From the NCBI GenBank assembly GCA_016199605.1, contig JACQGJ010000299.1:1-7543 (forward strand): DNA of 7,543 bases. The letters run 5' to 3'. The notes beneath the pieces are model-generated. The model worked only from the letters and a program-made list of their open reading frames with translations. It searched no databases and was not told the origin of the DNA. Numbering within the stretch: the first letter of the stretch is position 1; each line of letters starts with the position of its first letter. Origin of the DNA: Armatimonadota bacterium. GTDB lineage: Bacteria; Armatimonadota; Abditibacteriia; CG2-30-59-28. Shown here in pieces: positions 1 to 6,255 of the stretch. The translations under genes and the position numbers were made by a program.

Positions 1-420
1 AAAAAAACCTCCCCGACCCGCGTCAGCCTTGATTTATCAACAGCCTTGTGGGGTATTCGCTCTTTGGCACCTCTCCGCCATCCCTTGCCAGCAGTGACTC
101 AACGAGATATCGCAAATGGCTCGATTGAGGCTGGCATTGACTGCCTTCAGGTCATCGAGGTGAAAGCGGGCATGGACCTGCTGAAGCTGTATCACGACTT
201 CGGCGATCACCTCTCGTTCATGGGCGGCATTGATGTTCGCGTGCTCTACACCAACGACCGGGCGAAGATTGATGCCGAGTTGGAAGCAAAGATTCCGGTC
301 GTGAAAGGCAACAACGGTTACATCCTCCACAGCGACCATTCAATCCCGAACACGGTGGACTTTGATACCTACGAGTACTTCGTGCGGAGGGGGCTGGAGT
401 TGGGGACTTACAATCAATGA
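1..420 (+). CDS. C-terminal remnant of a URO-D family protein (5' partial or truncated)
   Basis: The frame is open from the first base to the TGA at 418-420. From about position 121 it reads like the last 100 residues of a URO-D/MtaA-like TIM barrel: IEAGIDCLQVIEVKAGMDL, then FMGGIDVR, then GYILHSDHS and a closing helix ending in RRGLELG. The HxC motif expected just before the GIDCLQ segment is absent. The residues from positions 1 to about 117 (LAPLRHPLPAVTQRDIANG) do not resemble the family. The homology therefore seems to begin abruptly near 117-121, which suggests a truncated gene joined to foreign DNA rather than a gene merely cut by the window edge. A TTG at 46 could start translation but has no clear ribosome binding site. 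The SDH triplet is shared with the intact URO-D protein at 6398-7498, although the two are clearly different subfamilies. I am sure of the family and unsure whether it is expressed. Confidence 0.6.
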   Translation, partial: KKTSPTRVSLDLSTALWGIRSLAPLRHPLPAVTQRDIANGSIEAGIDCLQVIEVKAGMDLLKLYHDFGDHLSFMGGIDVRVLYTNDRAKIDAELEAKIPVVKGNNGYILHSDHSIPNTVDFDTYEYFVRRGLELGTYNQ

Positions 421-521
421 CTGTGTGCGCCGGGCTAACCGCGCGGGACAGCCTCGAAGCGGCGAAGTTGCTGCTGCGTGCCGGATATCCGGGTGTGCGA
501 GCACTCTCCGCCGTGGGCTGA
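417..521 (+). CDS. Small 34-aa reading frame overlapping the URO-D stop (possible gene remnant)
   Basis: An ATG at 417-419 overlaps the preceding TGA as ATGA, the usual layout of translationally coupled genes. The frame runs 34 codons to TGA at 519-521. It has a protein-like composition, including the amphipathic stretch ARDSLEAAKLLLRAGYPGVR. Purine-rich sequence (GGAGGGGGCTGGAG) lies upstream, inside the end of the URO-D fragment. I do not recognise the product. It may be the beginning of the next gene of a former operon, cut off by rearrangement, or a chance frame. The ATGA overlap and helix-like sequence are the only support. Confidence 0.2.
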   Translation: MTVCAGLTARDSLEAAKLLLRAGYPGVRALSAVG

Positions 522-588
522 AGTGGACAGGGACAAGGGATACAGCCCAGATCGCCCCTGCCCGTTGCCCCAATCAAGAGGGATGTGC

Positions 589-717
589 TATACTCGTCAC
601 CGTTGAAAATGCACCTTTGACCCCCACCCCGCCAACTCGCAGAGTTGGCGGGGTGGGGGTCAAAGTTCATCGCACTCCGTGGCAGCAAAAGGTGGTTTTT
701 CAACGGTGACGAGTATA
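589..717. mobile_element. MITE-like element 1, 129 bp, perfect 21-bp terminal inverted repeats
   Basis: Positions 589-609 and 697-717 are perfect inverted repeats of 21 bp, starting TATACTCGTCACCG. After two mismatches the match continues for about seven more bases (CACCTTT on the left). A second, perfect inverted repeat is nested inside (616-638 against 642-664). There is no room for a transposase, so this is a non-autonomous element moved in trans or a palindromic repeat. Each end finishes in TATA, so a TA target duplication is possible but cannot be separated from the repeat itself. It fills much of the 390-bp non-coding stretch between the URO-D remnant and the gene at 812. It shares length, nested layout and a GTTGAAAAA core near the ends with the element at 6248-6373. 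Confidence 0.6.
616..664. repeat. Perfect 23-bp hairpin with 3-nt loop inside MITE-like element 1
   Basis: The arms 616-638 and 642-664 are exact reverse complements separated by GCA. They are very GC-rich (CCCCCACCCCGCC on the left, GGCGGGGTGGGGG on the right). As RNA this would be an extremely stable stem of 23 pairs, able to slow or end transcription in either direction, although no T-run follows directly. The G-rich arm could also form a two-layer quadruplex; that is conjecture. Confidence 0.75.
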
Positions 718-747
718 ACTGACTTCTACGAGTCAAAAAAAGGTGTG

Positions 748-764
748 TGGAAGGCGGGCTTCCA
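748..764 (+). other. Small hairpin in the leader of the gene at 812
   Basis: TGGAAG (748-753) pairs with CTTCCA (759-764) around the loop GCGGG. It lies about 50 bases before the chosen start of the exported unknown protein and would sit in its mRNA leader if transcription begins upstream. The stem is only six pairs and there is no T-run, so it may be chance. Confidence 0.2.
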
Positions 765-798
765 TATCTCCGTCACTTCTGCTGAGCCGAAGTAGAGT

Positions 799-805
799 AA
801 AGGGA
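799..805 (+). promoter_or_regulatory. Ribosome binding site deciding the GTG start at 812
   Basis: AAAGGGA lies six bases before GTG 812-814. The earlier in-frame GTG at 743 has no comparable site and would add an arginine- and serine-rich, non-signal-like extension of 23 residues. Confidence 0.5.
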
Positions 806-811
806 ACCAGC

Positions 812-2374
812 GTGGAAAGAAAACCAGAAGTAAGAGTATTTGGTGGATGCGTTGTGAGGCTTCTGCTGTGTGTACCATTGCATTTTAGAGGGCTATTGTG
901 GGCATGCTTATCTGTTTCCCTCTTGGTGTATGCAGCGGAACCGGAGCACACGTCAGACAGACAAAGCGCATCGGGAGCCATCTGGATCGAGGAGATATTC
1001 CCGGATGGTTTGCCAGCGCGGCTCGACCCCCGCTCCCGGGTGACTTGGGTTTTGCCTGACGCCTCCCGGGCACGGAGGAATGCTTCCAACCCCCCGTCGG
1101 CGGATTTCACGAAATCGTTTGTGGAACTATTGCAGTCCACACTTCAGCCCCGGTGGCTGCCGGATGACGGCGGTAGCCAGCAGAGGATTTATCTGGGTGG
1201 TCGGCGAGGGTTTCTATCGGTGCTGGAAAGCGCGTTTTGCGTGGCCTACGAAAAGGAAGCGTGCGACATTGCCATCAGCGGACCTGTCGGCGAATTGGTC
1301 ATTCTCATCAAACCACAGCCAACTGCTCTGCCACCGCTGGTCTCTGCTGAACTGAGCCAAGCGAGGGCCCGCACGGCGGGAAATGTATTGGATGTCTATA
1401 TCCCTGAGCGCAAACCTGGGCCTGCGCAAGAGGAGGTCAGCCAGTATCTTCGGAGTCTGGCAAACTCATACCTGCGGTCGGAAATTCTCACCGGCGTGCG
1501 ACCCGCCGCGTTTCTCCCATGTTGGCTGAATGGGGGACTCTATACCGGTTGGGGCGCGGATGCCTTTCATGATCCCGTCCAAAGCCCTCGACCGGTAACC
1601 CGTACAGTGAATATGTGGACCAACGGCAGGATCGTGCGGTTCTATATTCAGGACGAATACCACGAATACCCCGCGCTTCACCCTCTTTATGCTGACCTCC
1701 TGCCGGTCCCACTCGAAGCGAAGGCTATGCCCCTGAATCCAGAGATAGTTCGGTATTTCGACCTGCTGTATCCGGCCACCTCTGAGGGTTGGCCGTGTTC
1801 AGACGGGGAAGCCACACACCGTTGGGTGCGTCTTAAGATTCGATGGAGAAGCTTACGTAGCGATAGTGAGCAAGTCTGGGTGCCCTTGCCTCTTACAGAA
1901 GCTCGGTGGCATCTTGCCGAATGGGCTGTATTGACCAACGCTGCCCTTGAGACGGGCTCATTGCACGCATACAACCAGGGGCTTCGGTCTGCGGACGACA
2001 TTGCGCAACACGCCAAGTTGTATCGTGAGTGCTGGGAAGAGTTTCAGCATCTTAAGTATCCCGCAGAAGTGGAGTTGGAGCACCAGAAAGTCCTGGCTGC
2101 ACTGGGTGACAATGAACGTGCATGGCGGGTCGTGGAGGGCATCTGGCAGACAGCCAGCCAGCCCCAAAGTCCAACGCAACGTGAGAACCTGGTGACAACC
2201 GTTGCCGGAGCCCTGCAGGAGAAGGGCCTGGCCGATGTGTCGCCTACCCTGTTCCAGTTAGGGCAGTATTTCCACCAACAATCAATCGGTCCTGGTCAAC
2301 TGGAGGCTAAGCACGGAATGAGGCTAGGGAGTCACATCGGCCCTTTGGCGCAAGGCTTTGGCAAGGGGACGTGA
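812..2374 (+). CDS. Exported protein of unknown function, about 520 aa
   Basis: I do not recognise a family. The GTG at 812 is preferred because of AAAGGGA upstream. The product then begins with a basic segment (MERKPEVR), a hydrophobic stretch at residues 9-25 and a signal-like core at 27-39 (GLLWACLSVSLLV), with a plausible Ala-type cleavage site after residue 41 (VYA then AEPE). The rest looks soluble. Residues of about 85-180 are mixed (RIYLGGRRGFLSVLESAF). The middle is rich in Trp and Tyr (FYIQDEYHEYPALHPLYADL), and several scattered Cys residues are present. The last 150 residues look helical and somewhat TPR-like (EHQKVLAALGDNERAWRVV), without a countable repeat. Periplasmic or surface location is inferred. 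Only 49 bases separate it from the signal-bearing STN-like frame at 2424, so the two may once have formed an operon. Signal peptide likely; function unknown. Confidence 0.7.
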   Translation: MERKPEVRVFGGCVVRLLLCVPLHFRGLLWACLSVSLLVYAAEPEHTSDRQSASGAIWIEEIFPDGLPARLDPRSRVTWVLPDASRARRNASNPPSADFTKSFVELLQSTLQPRWLPDDGGSQQRIYLGGRRGFLSVLESAFCVAYEKEACDIAISGPVGELVILIKPQPTALPPLVSAELSQARARTAGNVLDVYIPERKPGPAQEEVSQYLRSLANSYLRSEILTGVRPAAFLPCWLNGGLYTGWGADAFHDPVQSPRPVTRTVNMWTNGRIVRFYIQDEYHEYPALHPLYADLLPVPLEAKAMPLNPEIVRYFDLLYPATSEGWPCSDGEATHRWVRLKIRWRSLRSDSEQVWVPLPLTEARWHLAEWAVLTNAALETGSLHAYNQGLRSADDIAQHAKLYRECWEEFQHLKYPAEVELEHQKVLAALGDNERAWRVVEGIWQTASQPQSPTQRENLVTTVAGALQEKGLADVSPTLFQLGQYFHQQSIGPGQLEAKHGMRLGSHIGPLAQGFGKGT

Positions 2375-2410
2375 CACGCTATTCTACCATGAGGGTTGTT
2401 CCCCATCTTG

Positions 2411-2416
2411 AAGGGA
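2411..2416 (+). promoter_or_regulatory. Ribosome binding site for the STN-like frame at 2424
   Basis: AAGGGA sits seven bases before ATG 2424-2426. The spacing favours this ATG over the GTG at 2418, which would overlap the site's immediate downstream bases. Confidence 0.45.
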
Positions 2417-2423
2417 TGTGTTT

Positions 2424-2744
2424 ATGGTGAAGGGAAAACGCGGGTCAATAAGGCCGTATGCAAACTTCCTTCTCATTTTGAGCATGGTGTCCGCCCAAAG
2501 CACCGCGGGACGGGCCGCAGCGCACCAGGATTTCAAGACGACTTGCCGTGTTTCCCTCACCCTCGAGCGCCAGGCATTAGAGCAGGCCCTGCAAGCATTG
2601 GTCACACAATGCGATGTACCGATAGTTGCTCAGAAAAAACGGATATCAACTGGCACCGCGCCGACGCGACTTGGTTCCGCAACGCGAAGTGGGGGGTGTT
2701 CACTCATTACCTCGCCGACGTGGCAAGCTGCACGACGCCACTGA
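2424..2744 (+). pseudogene. 5' fragment of an exported STN-domain (secretin/TonB N-terminus-like) protein
   Basis: From ATG 2424 the frame encodes a convincing signal peptide: basic residues 3-10 (KGKRGSIR), hydrophobic core about 13-24 (ANFLLILSMVSA), then an Ala-rich region ending near AAAHQ. Residues 43-70 (VSLTLERQALEQALQALVTQ then CDVPIVAQ) fit the opening of an STN domain, the small periplasmic domain at the N-terminus of secretins, TonB-dependent receptors and FecR-type proteins (consensus shape: LxxALxxLaxqsgxxiv). Beyond residue 70 (about position 2632) the sequence becomes a nonsense shadow of the GH29-like gene, which is read in the -1 frame, and it stops at 2742-2744. I read this as the first 70 codons of an exported protein cut off by a recombination junction near the A6 run at 2634-2639. 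The alternative is a one-base indel separating the two halves of an STN-hydrolase fusion. STN assignment is moderate, from pattern only. Confidence 0.45.
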
Positions 2745-3667
2745 CGCTCGATGTCGAGGCGTGGAACCGGAGAGTCGAATCCTTCGACGTTCCGCGGTAT
2801 GTCGAGCAACTGAAGGCAGTCGGCGCAGGATATAACTTCATCACACTCGGACAGAACTCGGGGTTCTACTGCTCACCCAACCAGACCTACGATGAGTTGG
2901 TGGGGGAGCAACCCAGCCGTCTGTCACGTCGTGACTTGGTGGGAGACCTCGCCGAGGCTTGCACGGCCGCCGGGATTCGGCAGATGGTCTACTTCACCAG
3001 TTCTGCTCCAGCGAATCATGCACTGGCCAGTGAGCGTCTCGGCTGCACGCCCAGGGACGAGCAGTTGGCCCGCAAGATGGGGCTGCATCCTGAGACGTAT
3101 CAAGTGCAGTTGGACGTGGACGAGCGCCTGACGCGATTTCAGCGCAACTGGGAAGCAGTCATCCGCGAATGGTCTTCGCGTTGGGACAGCAAGGTTCACG
3201 GTTGGTGGATTGACGGGGCTTACGCGGCGGACGAGCTTTACCGCCACGAAGACCCACCCAACTTCCGCAGCTTCGCCGAGGCGATGAAGGCGGGCAACCC
3301 CGACAGTCTGGTGGCGTTCAATCCTGGGGTGAAGAACCCCATCATCAGCCACACGCCCTACGAGGATTTCACGGCGGGCGAGTTGAACGACCCCTCGATT
3401 GGCTGGTATGAATGGGGCAGAGGCTCAAATCCCTTCCGTCACTACGGACCAACCATCGCCGGAGCGCAGTACCATGTGCTCATCTTCTTCGGCGAGTTTT
3501 GGGGCCACGGCGAGCCGAGGTTCTCCCGCGATTTCGCCGTTGCCTATACCCGTCATGTCGTAGACCACGGCGGCGTCATTACGTGGGATGTGCCGATCAC
3601 GCATGATGGAAGGATCCCGGAGACATATCTCGAAACGCTTAGACAGATCGGTGAGGCGGTAGCGTAG
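2609..3667 (+). CDS. GH29-like (alpha-L-fucosidase-like) glycoside hydrolase, N-terminus uncertain
   Basis: From about position 2640 the protein follows the GH29 catalytic barrel: WFRNAKWGVFTHY (residues 22-34 counted from ATG 2609), a beta-strand equivalent YNFITLGQNSGFY, and WWIDGAY with Asp202 (codon 3212-3214) at the place of the GH29 nucleophile. The end, GGVITWDVPITHDGRIPE, matches the usual end of that domain. The fucose-binding signature KHHDGF of true fucosidases reads GQNSGF here (Q82, N83, S84), so the substrate may not be fucose. The start is uncertain. ATG 2609 has no ribosome binding site and lies within the STN-like frame. The frame itself is open back to 2396, but that part is a shadow. 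An ACG at 2639 sits where a native start (DINWHRADATWF following) would be expected. No signal peptide is seen in this frame. It probably heads the operon with the sulfatase, 81 bases downstream. Confidence 0.75.
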   Translation: MRCTDSCSEKTDINWHRADATWFRNAKWGVFTHYLADVASCTTPLTLDVEAWNRRVESFDVPRYVEQLKAVGAGYNFITLGQNSGFYCSPNQTYDELVGEQPSRLSRRDLVGDLAEACTAAGIRQMVYFTSSAPANHALASERLGCTPRDEQLARKMGLHPETYQVQLDVDERLTRFQRNWEAVIREWSSRWDSKVHGWWIDGAYAADELYRHEDPPNFRSFAEAMKAGNPDSLVAFNPGVKNPIISHTPYEDFTAGELNDPSIGWYEWGRGSNPFRHYGPTIAGAQYHVLIFFGEFWGHGEPRFSRDFAVAYTRHVVDHGGVITWDVPITHDGRIPETYLETLRQIGEAVA

Positions 3668-3748
3668 AACCTCAATGGGAGGCTGTTGTGCCGCTGCTCC
3701 CTTTCACTGCGTGGCCTACCCCCTACCATGTCGAGCAGAGCTTAGGAC

Positions 3749-5140
3749 ATGCCAAAGAAACCTAACATCGTCCTATGCACTTGCGACCAACTGCGCGCGT
3801 TCGAGGTGGGTTGTTACGGGAACGAAGTGATCCGCACGCCGAACGTCGACCGATTGGCCGAGGAGGGAGTTCGATTTGAGACAGCCATCACGAACTTCCC
3901 TGTCTGCATGGCAGCGAGGTCGGTGCTCATATCGGGTCAGTACAACCGTTCCTGCACCGGTGGTGTGTCGAATGTTCACTATCCTTCCCGTCCCGGCGAC
4001 GTGAACATGCCCGAATATCCTGACTTCGGGCGTCCCCACCTGAAGCTCCCGACGTTGCCTGAGGTTCTGCACGAGTTCGGATACTACAATGCCGCCATCG
4101 GCAAATGGCACATCCACTCGTGGCCGGACGAAGTGGGGTTTGACTACTATCTCATTCCTCGGGTGCATCATTGCCACAGCGGTCAGAGCTTCACCGAGAA
4201 CGGGGGCCCGGAGTTTGTTCCTGCGGGGTGGAGTGTAGACTTCGAAGCCGAACAGGTCGAGCAGCTTGTGCGGGAACGGAAGGAGAGTGATCAGCCGTTC
4301 TTCCTTTACTACAACATCTCTCCGCCTCATTGTCCGGTCGCCGACGCTCCGGAGGAATACCTCACGATGTACTCTCCGGACGAAGTACCGATTCGACCGA
4401 ACGTGGACCTGACCGTGCCCCTGAAAAACCAGGACTACTGGTTCAAAGTCTACCGATGGGATTTCCGCTACTACAACCTTCACCTGCCCTACACGGAACA
4501 GTTGCCGGAGGGCTACAGCCTGCGCCATCTGATTGCCGAGTACTGCGGTGTGACGACCTGGATGGACGAGGCTGTCGGGAGGATGTTAAGGGCGCTCGAT
4601 CGCGCGGGATTGTCTGACAACACCATCGTCGTCTTCACCTCCGACCACGGCGACAACCTCGGAAGCCATGGGCTGGTGCAGAAAGGCGGCCCCACCGAAG
4701 AATCTATCCGTGTTCCGATGGTCCTGCGTTGGCCTCAGCTTGCGGGTGCGCCAGACGTCGTTCAGGAACCAGTCATCAGTCTCGTCGATCTCATGCCGAC
4801 TTTGGTTGATCTCGTGGGGGGTGAGATACCGGATCATTGTCACGGTCACAGTTTCGCACCGGTTCTTCGCGGCGATCGGGGAACCTCCAGCGAGGATCAC
4901 GCCTTTGTGGAAACCGCCAATGGAGTGGGCCTGCGCACGCCAACTCACCTTTACGCCCTGAATTGGGAGGGGCCAGCCCGCATCCTCAATGAAACTCCGA
5001 CCTGCTTCTACGACATGACTCATGACCCGTACCAACTGAACAACATGGCTGGCACGGGTGAGCAACGCGGAATCGCGGAGGTGCTTGACCGCCGACTTCG
5101 ACTCTGGCATGAGGAAACACCGTGGAGGGAGGCCTCATGA
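3749..5140 (+). CDS. Type I sulfatase (formylglycine, Cys-type)
   Basis: This hydrolyses sulfate esters, probably from sulfated sugars. The 463-aa product has the full alkaline-phosphatase-superfamily sulfatase layout. PNIVLCTCDQLRA carries a metal-binding Asp13. Cys53 in PVCMAARS is the residue converted to formylglycine, with Arg57 of the CxAxR motif. GKWH follows, with Lys119 and His121, and SDHGD (D299, H300) provides metal ligands. Lys312 in QKGGPTEESIRVP completes the core. The second motif position is Ala rather than the commoner Pro, an allowed variant. No FGE or anSME maturase is in the window, so activation must come from elsewhere. No signal peptide is present, suggesting action in the cytoplasm on imported oligosaccharides. 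The start is fixed by an in-frame TAG two codons upstream; the AGGA before it is too close for a good ribosome binding site. The stop overlaps the next gene as ATGA. The exact sulfate ester cannot be read from the sequence. Confidence 0.93.
   Translation: MPKKPNIVLCTCDQLRAFEVGCYGNEVIRTPNVDRLAEEGVRFETAITNFPVCMAARSVLISGQYNRSCTGGVSNVHYPSRPGDVNMPEYPDFGRPHLKLPTLPEVLHEFGYYNAAIGKWHIHSWPDEVGFDYYLIPRVHHCHSGQSFTENGGPEFVPAGWSVDFEAEQVEQLVRERKESDQPFFLYYNISPPHCPVADAPEEYLTMYSPDEVPIRPNVDLTVPLKNQDYWFKVYRWDFRYYNLHLPYTEQLPEGYSLRHLIAEYCGVTTWMDEAVGRMLRALDRAGLSDNTIVVFTSDHGDNLGSHGLVQKGGPTEESIRVPMVLRWPQLAGAPDVVQEPVISLVDLMPTLVDLVGGEIPDHCHGHSFAPVLRGDRGTSSEDHAFVETANGVGLRTPTHLYALNWEGPARILNETPTCFYDMTHDPYQLNNMAGTGEQRGIAEVLDRRLRLWHEETPWREAS
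5124..5132 (+). promoter_or_regulatory. Strong ribosome binding site deciding the ATG start at 5137
   Basis: GGAGGGAGG ends four bases before ATG 5137-5139, inside the sulfatase 3' end. It would be coding sequence if GTG 5122 were used, which argues for ATG 5137 and translational coupling through ATGA (5137-5140). Confidence 0.6.
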
Positions 5141-6255
5141 GAGCGCCGGCTCTGCTCGAGAAAACACCTCTCTTCGAGGCGCGGTCGGGAGGCTACCACC
5201 TCCATCGCATTCCCGGGCTGCTCGTGACCCATCGCGGTGTCGTGCTCGTAACGTCCGAAGCCAGGTACGGAGTTGGGGGCGACTATGACTGTATTGATGT
5301 CCTTATGAGACGCAGCCTCGATGGAGGTCTTGCCTGGGAGCCGCCCAGGAAACTGGTCGACTACCGACAGTACGGAGTTGGGCCTGCGAACAACTGCGTC
5401 TTGGTCAGCGACCGAAACGACGGCTCGGTACACGTCCTGTATTGCTTTGACTACGCCCGAGTATTCACGATGTGCAGCCGGGATGACGGGGAGACTTTTA
5501 CAGACCCGGTGGAAATCACTCCCATCGTGGAAAGGCTCCGAAAGGACTATCCGTGGCAAGTCATCGCTACCGGCCCGGGACACGGGACGCAACTGCGTAA
5601 CGGCCGACTGATTGTCCCGTTGTGGATGTCGGAAGGAACCGGCACCGAGTTCGGTCCGAGCAGACGTGGCCATCGCCCGTCAGCGGTCAGTCTCCTCTAT
5701 AGCGACGACCATGGCGCAACCTGGCAATGTGGAGAGATCATCTGCCGCAATGGGCAGGGGAGCATTGTGAATCCCAGCGAGACGCTTTGCGTTGAGTTGA
5801 CCGACGGTCAGGTGCTATTCAACCTCCGTAACGAATCGGAAGAGCATCGTCGTCTCGTGTCCCTCAGCCCCGACGGCGTATCGAACTGGTCGGACCCTCG
5901 CTTCGAGGAAGCCCTGCTGGAACCGATCTGTATGGCAAGCCTGATCCGGTACAACTGGCCCAACGGGACGGAGCCAGGCAGGGTTCTTTTCGCCAATCCC
6001 GATAATCTGGACAACACAATGGCTGGCAGGGCCTGTGCCCGTAAACGACTGACCGTAAAGCTGAGCTATGACGATTGCCGGACTTGGCCGGTGTCCAAGG
6101 TTCTTGACAAAGGTCCTTCCGGGTATTCGGATCTCGCCGTTATGCCGAACGGGGACGTGCTCTGCCTGTATGAGGGTGGGACCATCGAACCTGCCGGAGA
6201 TACACGGAACCTGACGTTGGCTCGGTTCAACCTTGCATGGCTTGAAACGTGTTGA
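5137..6255 (+). CDS. Sialidase-like (GH33-type) six-bladed propeller glycosidase
   Basis: This is expected to remove a terminal sialic or related nonulosonic acid. The 372-aa product keeps the sialidase signposts: HRIPG with Arg24 (the RIP motif), an acidic pair in GGDYDCID (Asp49/51), HGTQLRNGRL at 149-158, Glu215 in NPSETLCVEL, Arg231 in FNLRNE, Arg302/Arg304 in CARKRLTVKLSYDD, and Tyr330 in GYSDLAV. Asp-box repeats (SxDxGxxW) are visible at 60-67 (SLDGGLAW), 114-121 (SRDDGETF), 189-196 (SDDHGATW), 244-251 (SPDGVSNW) and, degenerate with Cys for Gly, 310-317 (SYDDCRTW). There is no signal peptide, unusual for enzymes acting on host glycans and consistent with cytoplasmic use. It overlaps the sulfatase by four bases. 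The last codons and stop (ETC then TGA) run into the left terminal repeat of MITE-like element 2, so the native tail was probably slightly longer or different. Whether the substrate is Neu5Ac, Kdn or another sugar is open. Confidence 0.88.
   Translation: MRAPALLEKTPLFEARSGGYHLHRIPGLLVTHRGVVLVTSEARYGVGGDYDCIDVLMRRSLDGGLAWEPPRKLVDYRQYGVGPANNCVLVSDRNDGSVHVLYCFDYARVFTMCSRDDGETFTDPVEITPIVERLRKDYPWQVIATGPGHGTQLRNGRLIVPLWMSEGTGTEFGPSRRGHRPSAVSLLYSDDHGATWQCGEIICRNGQGSIVNPSETLCVELTDGQVLFNLRNESEEHRRLVSLSPDGVSNWSDPRFEEALLEPICMASLIRYNWPNGTEPGRVLFANPDNLDNTMAGRACARKRLTVKLSYDDCRTWPVSKVLDKGPSGYSDLAVMPNGDVLCLYEGGTIEPAGDTRNLTLARFNLAWLETC

Noticed and set aside
691..719. Outward promoter in the right end of MITE-like element 1 (TATAAC at 714-719)
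   Set aside because: No -35-like sequence at the proper distance; the TATAAC is partly made by the terminal repeat.
218..736. 172-codon minus-strand open frame over the URO-D remnant and MITE-like element 1
   Set aside because: It crosses the perfect hairpin and both terminal repeats and has no protein-like conservation pattern.
2631..2641. Programmed -1 frameshift on the A6 run joining the STN-like and GH29-like frames
   Set aside because: The run is read CAG AAA AAA CGG, which is not a good slippery heptamer for -1, and no downstream stimulatory stem was seen; a junction or indel is simpler.
3668..3748. Hairpin or terminator between the GH29-like and sulfatase genes (GGGAG and CTCCC)
   Set aside because: Only five pairs with a long loop and no T-run; the 81-base gap shows nothing convincing.
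3773..4528. 251-codon minus-strand open frame opposite the sulfatase
   Set aside because: It lies wholly within a well-supported sulfatase gene, its protein has no recognisable motif, and it looks like an antisense shadow of GC-rich coding sequence.
5020..5673. 217-codon minus-strand open frame across the sulfatase/sialidase boundary
   Set aside because: It is antisense to two genes with intact catalytic motifs; no domain or ribosome binding site supports it.
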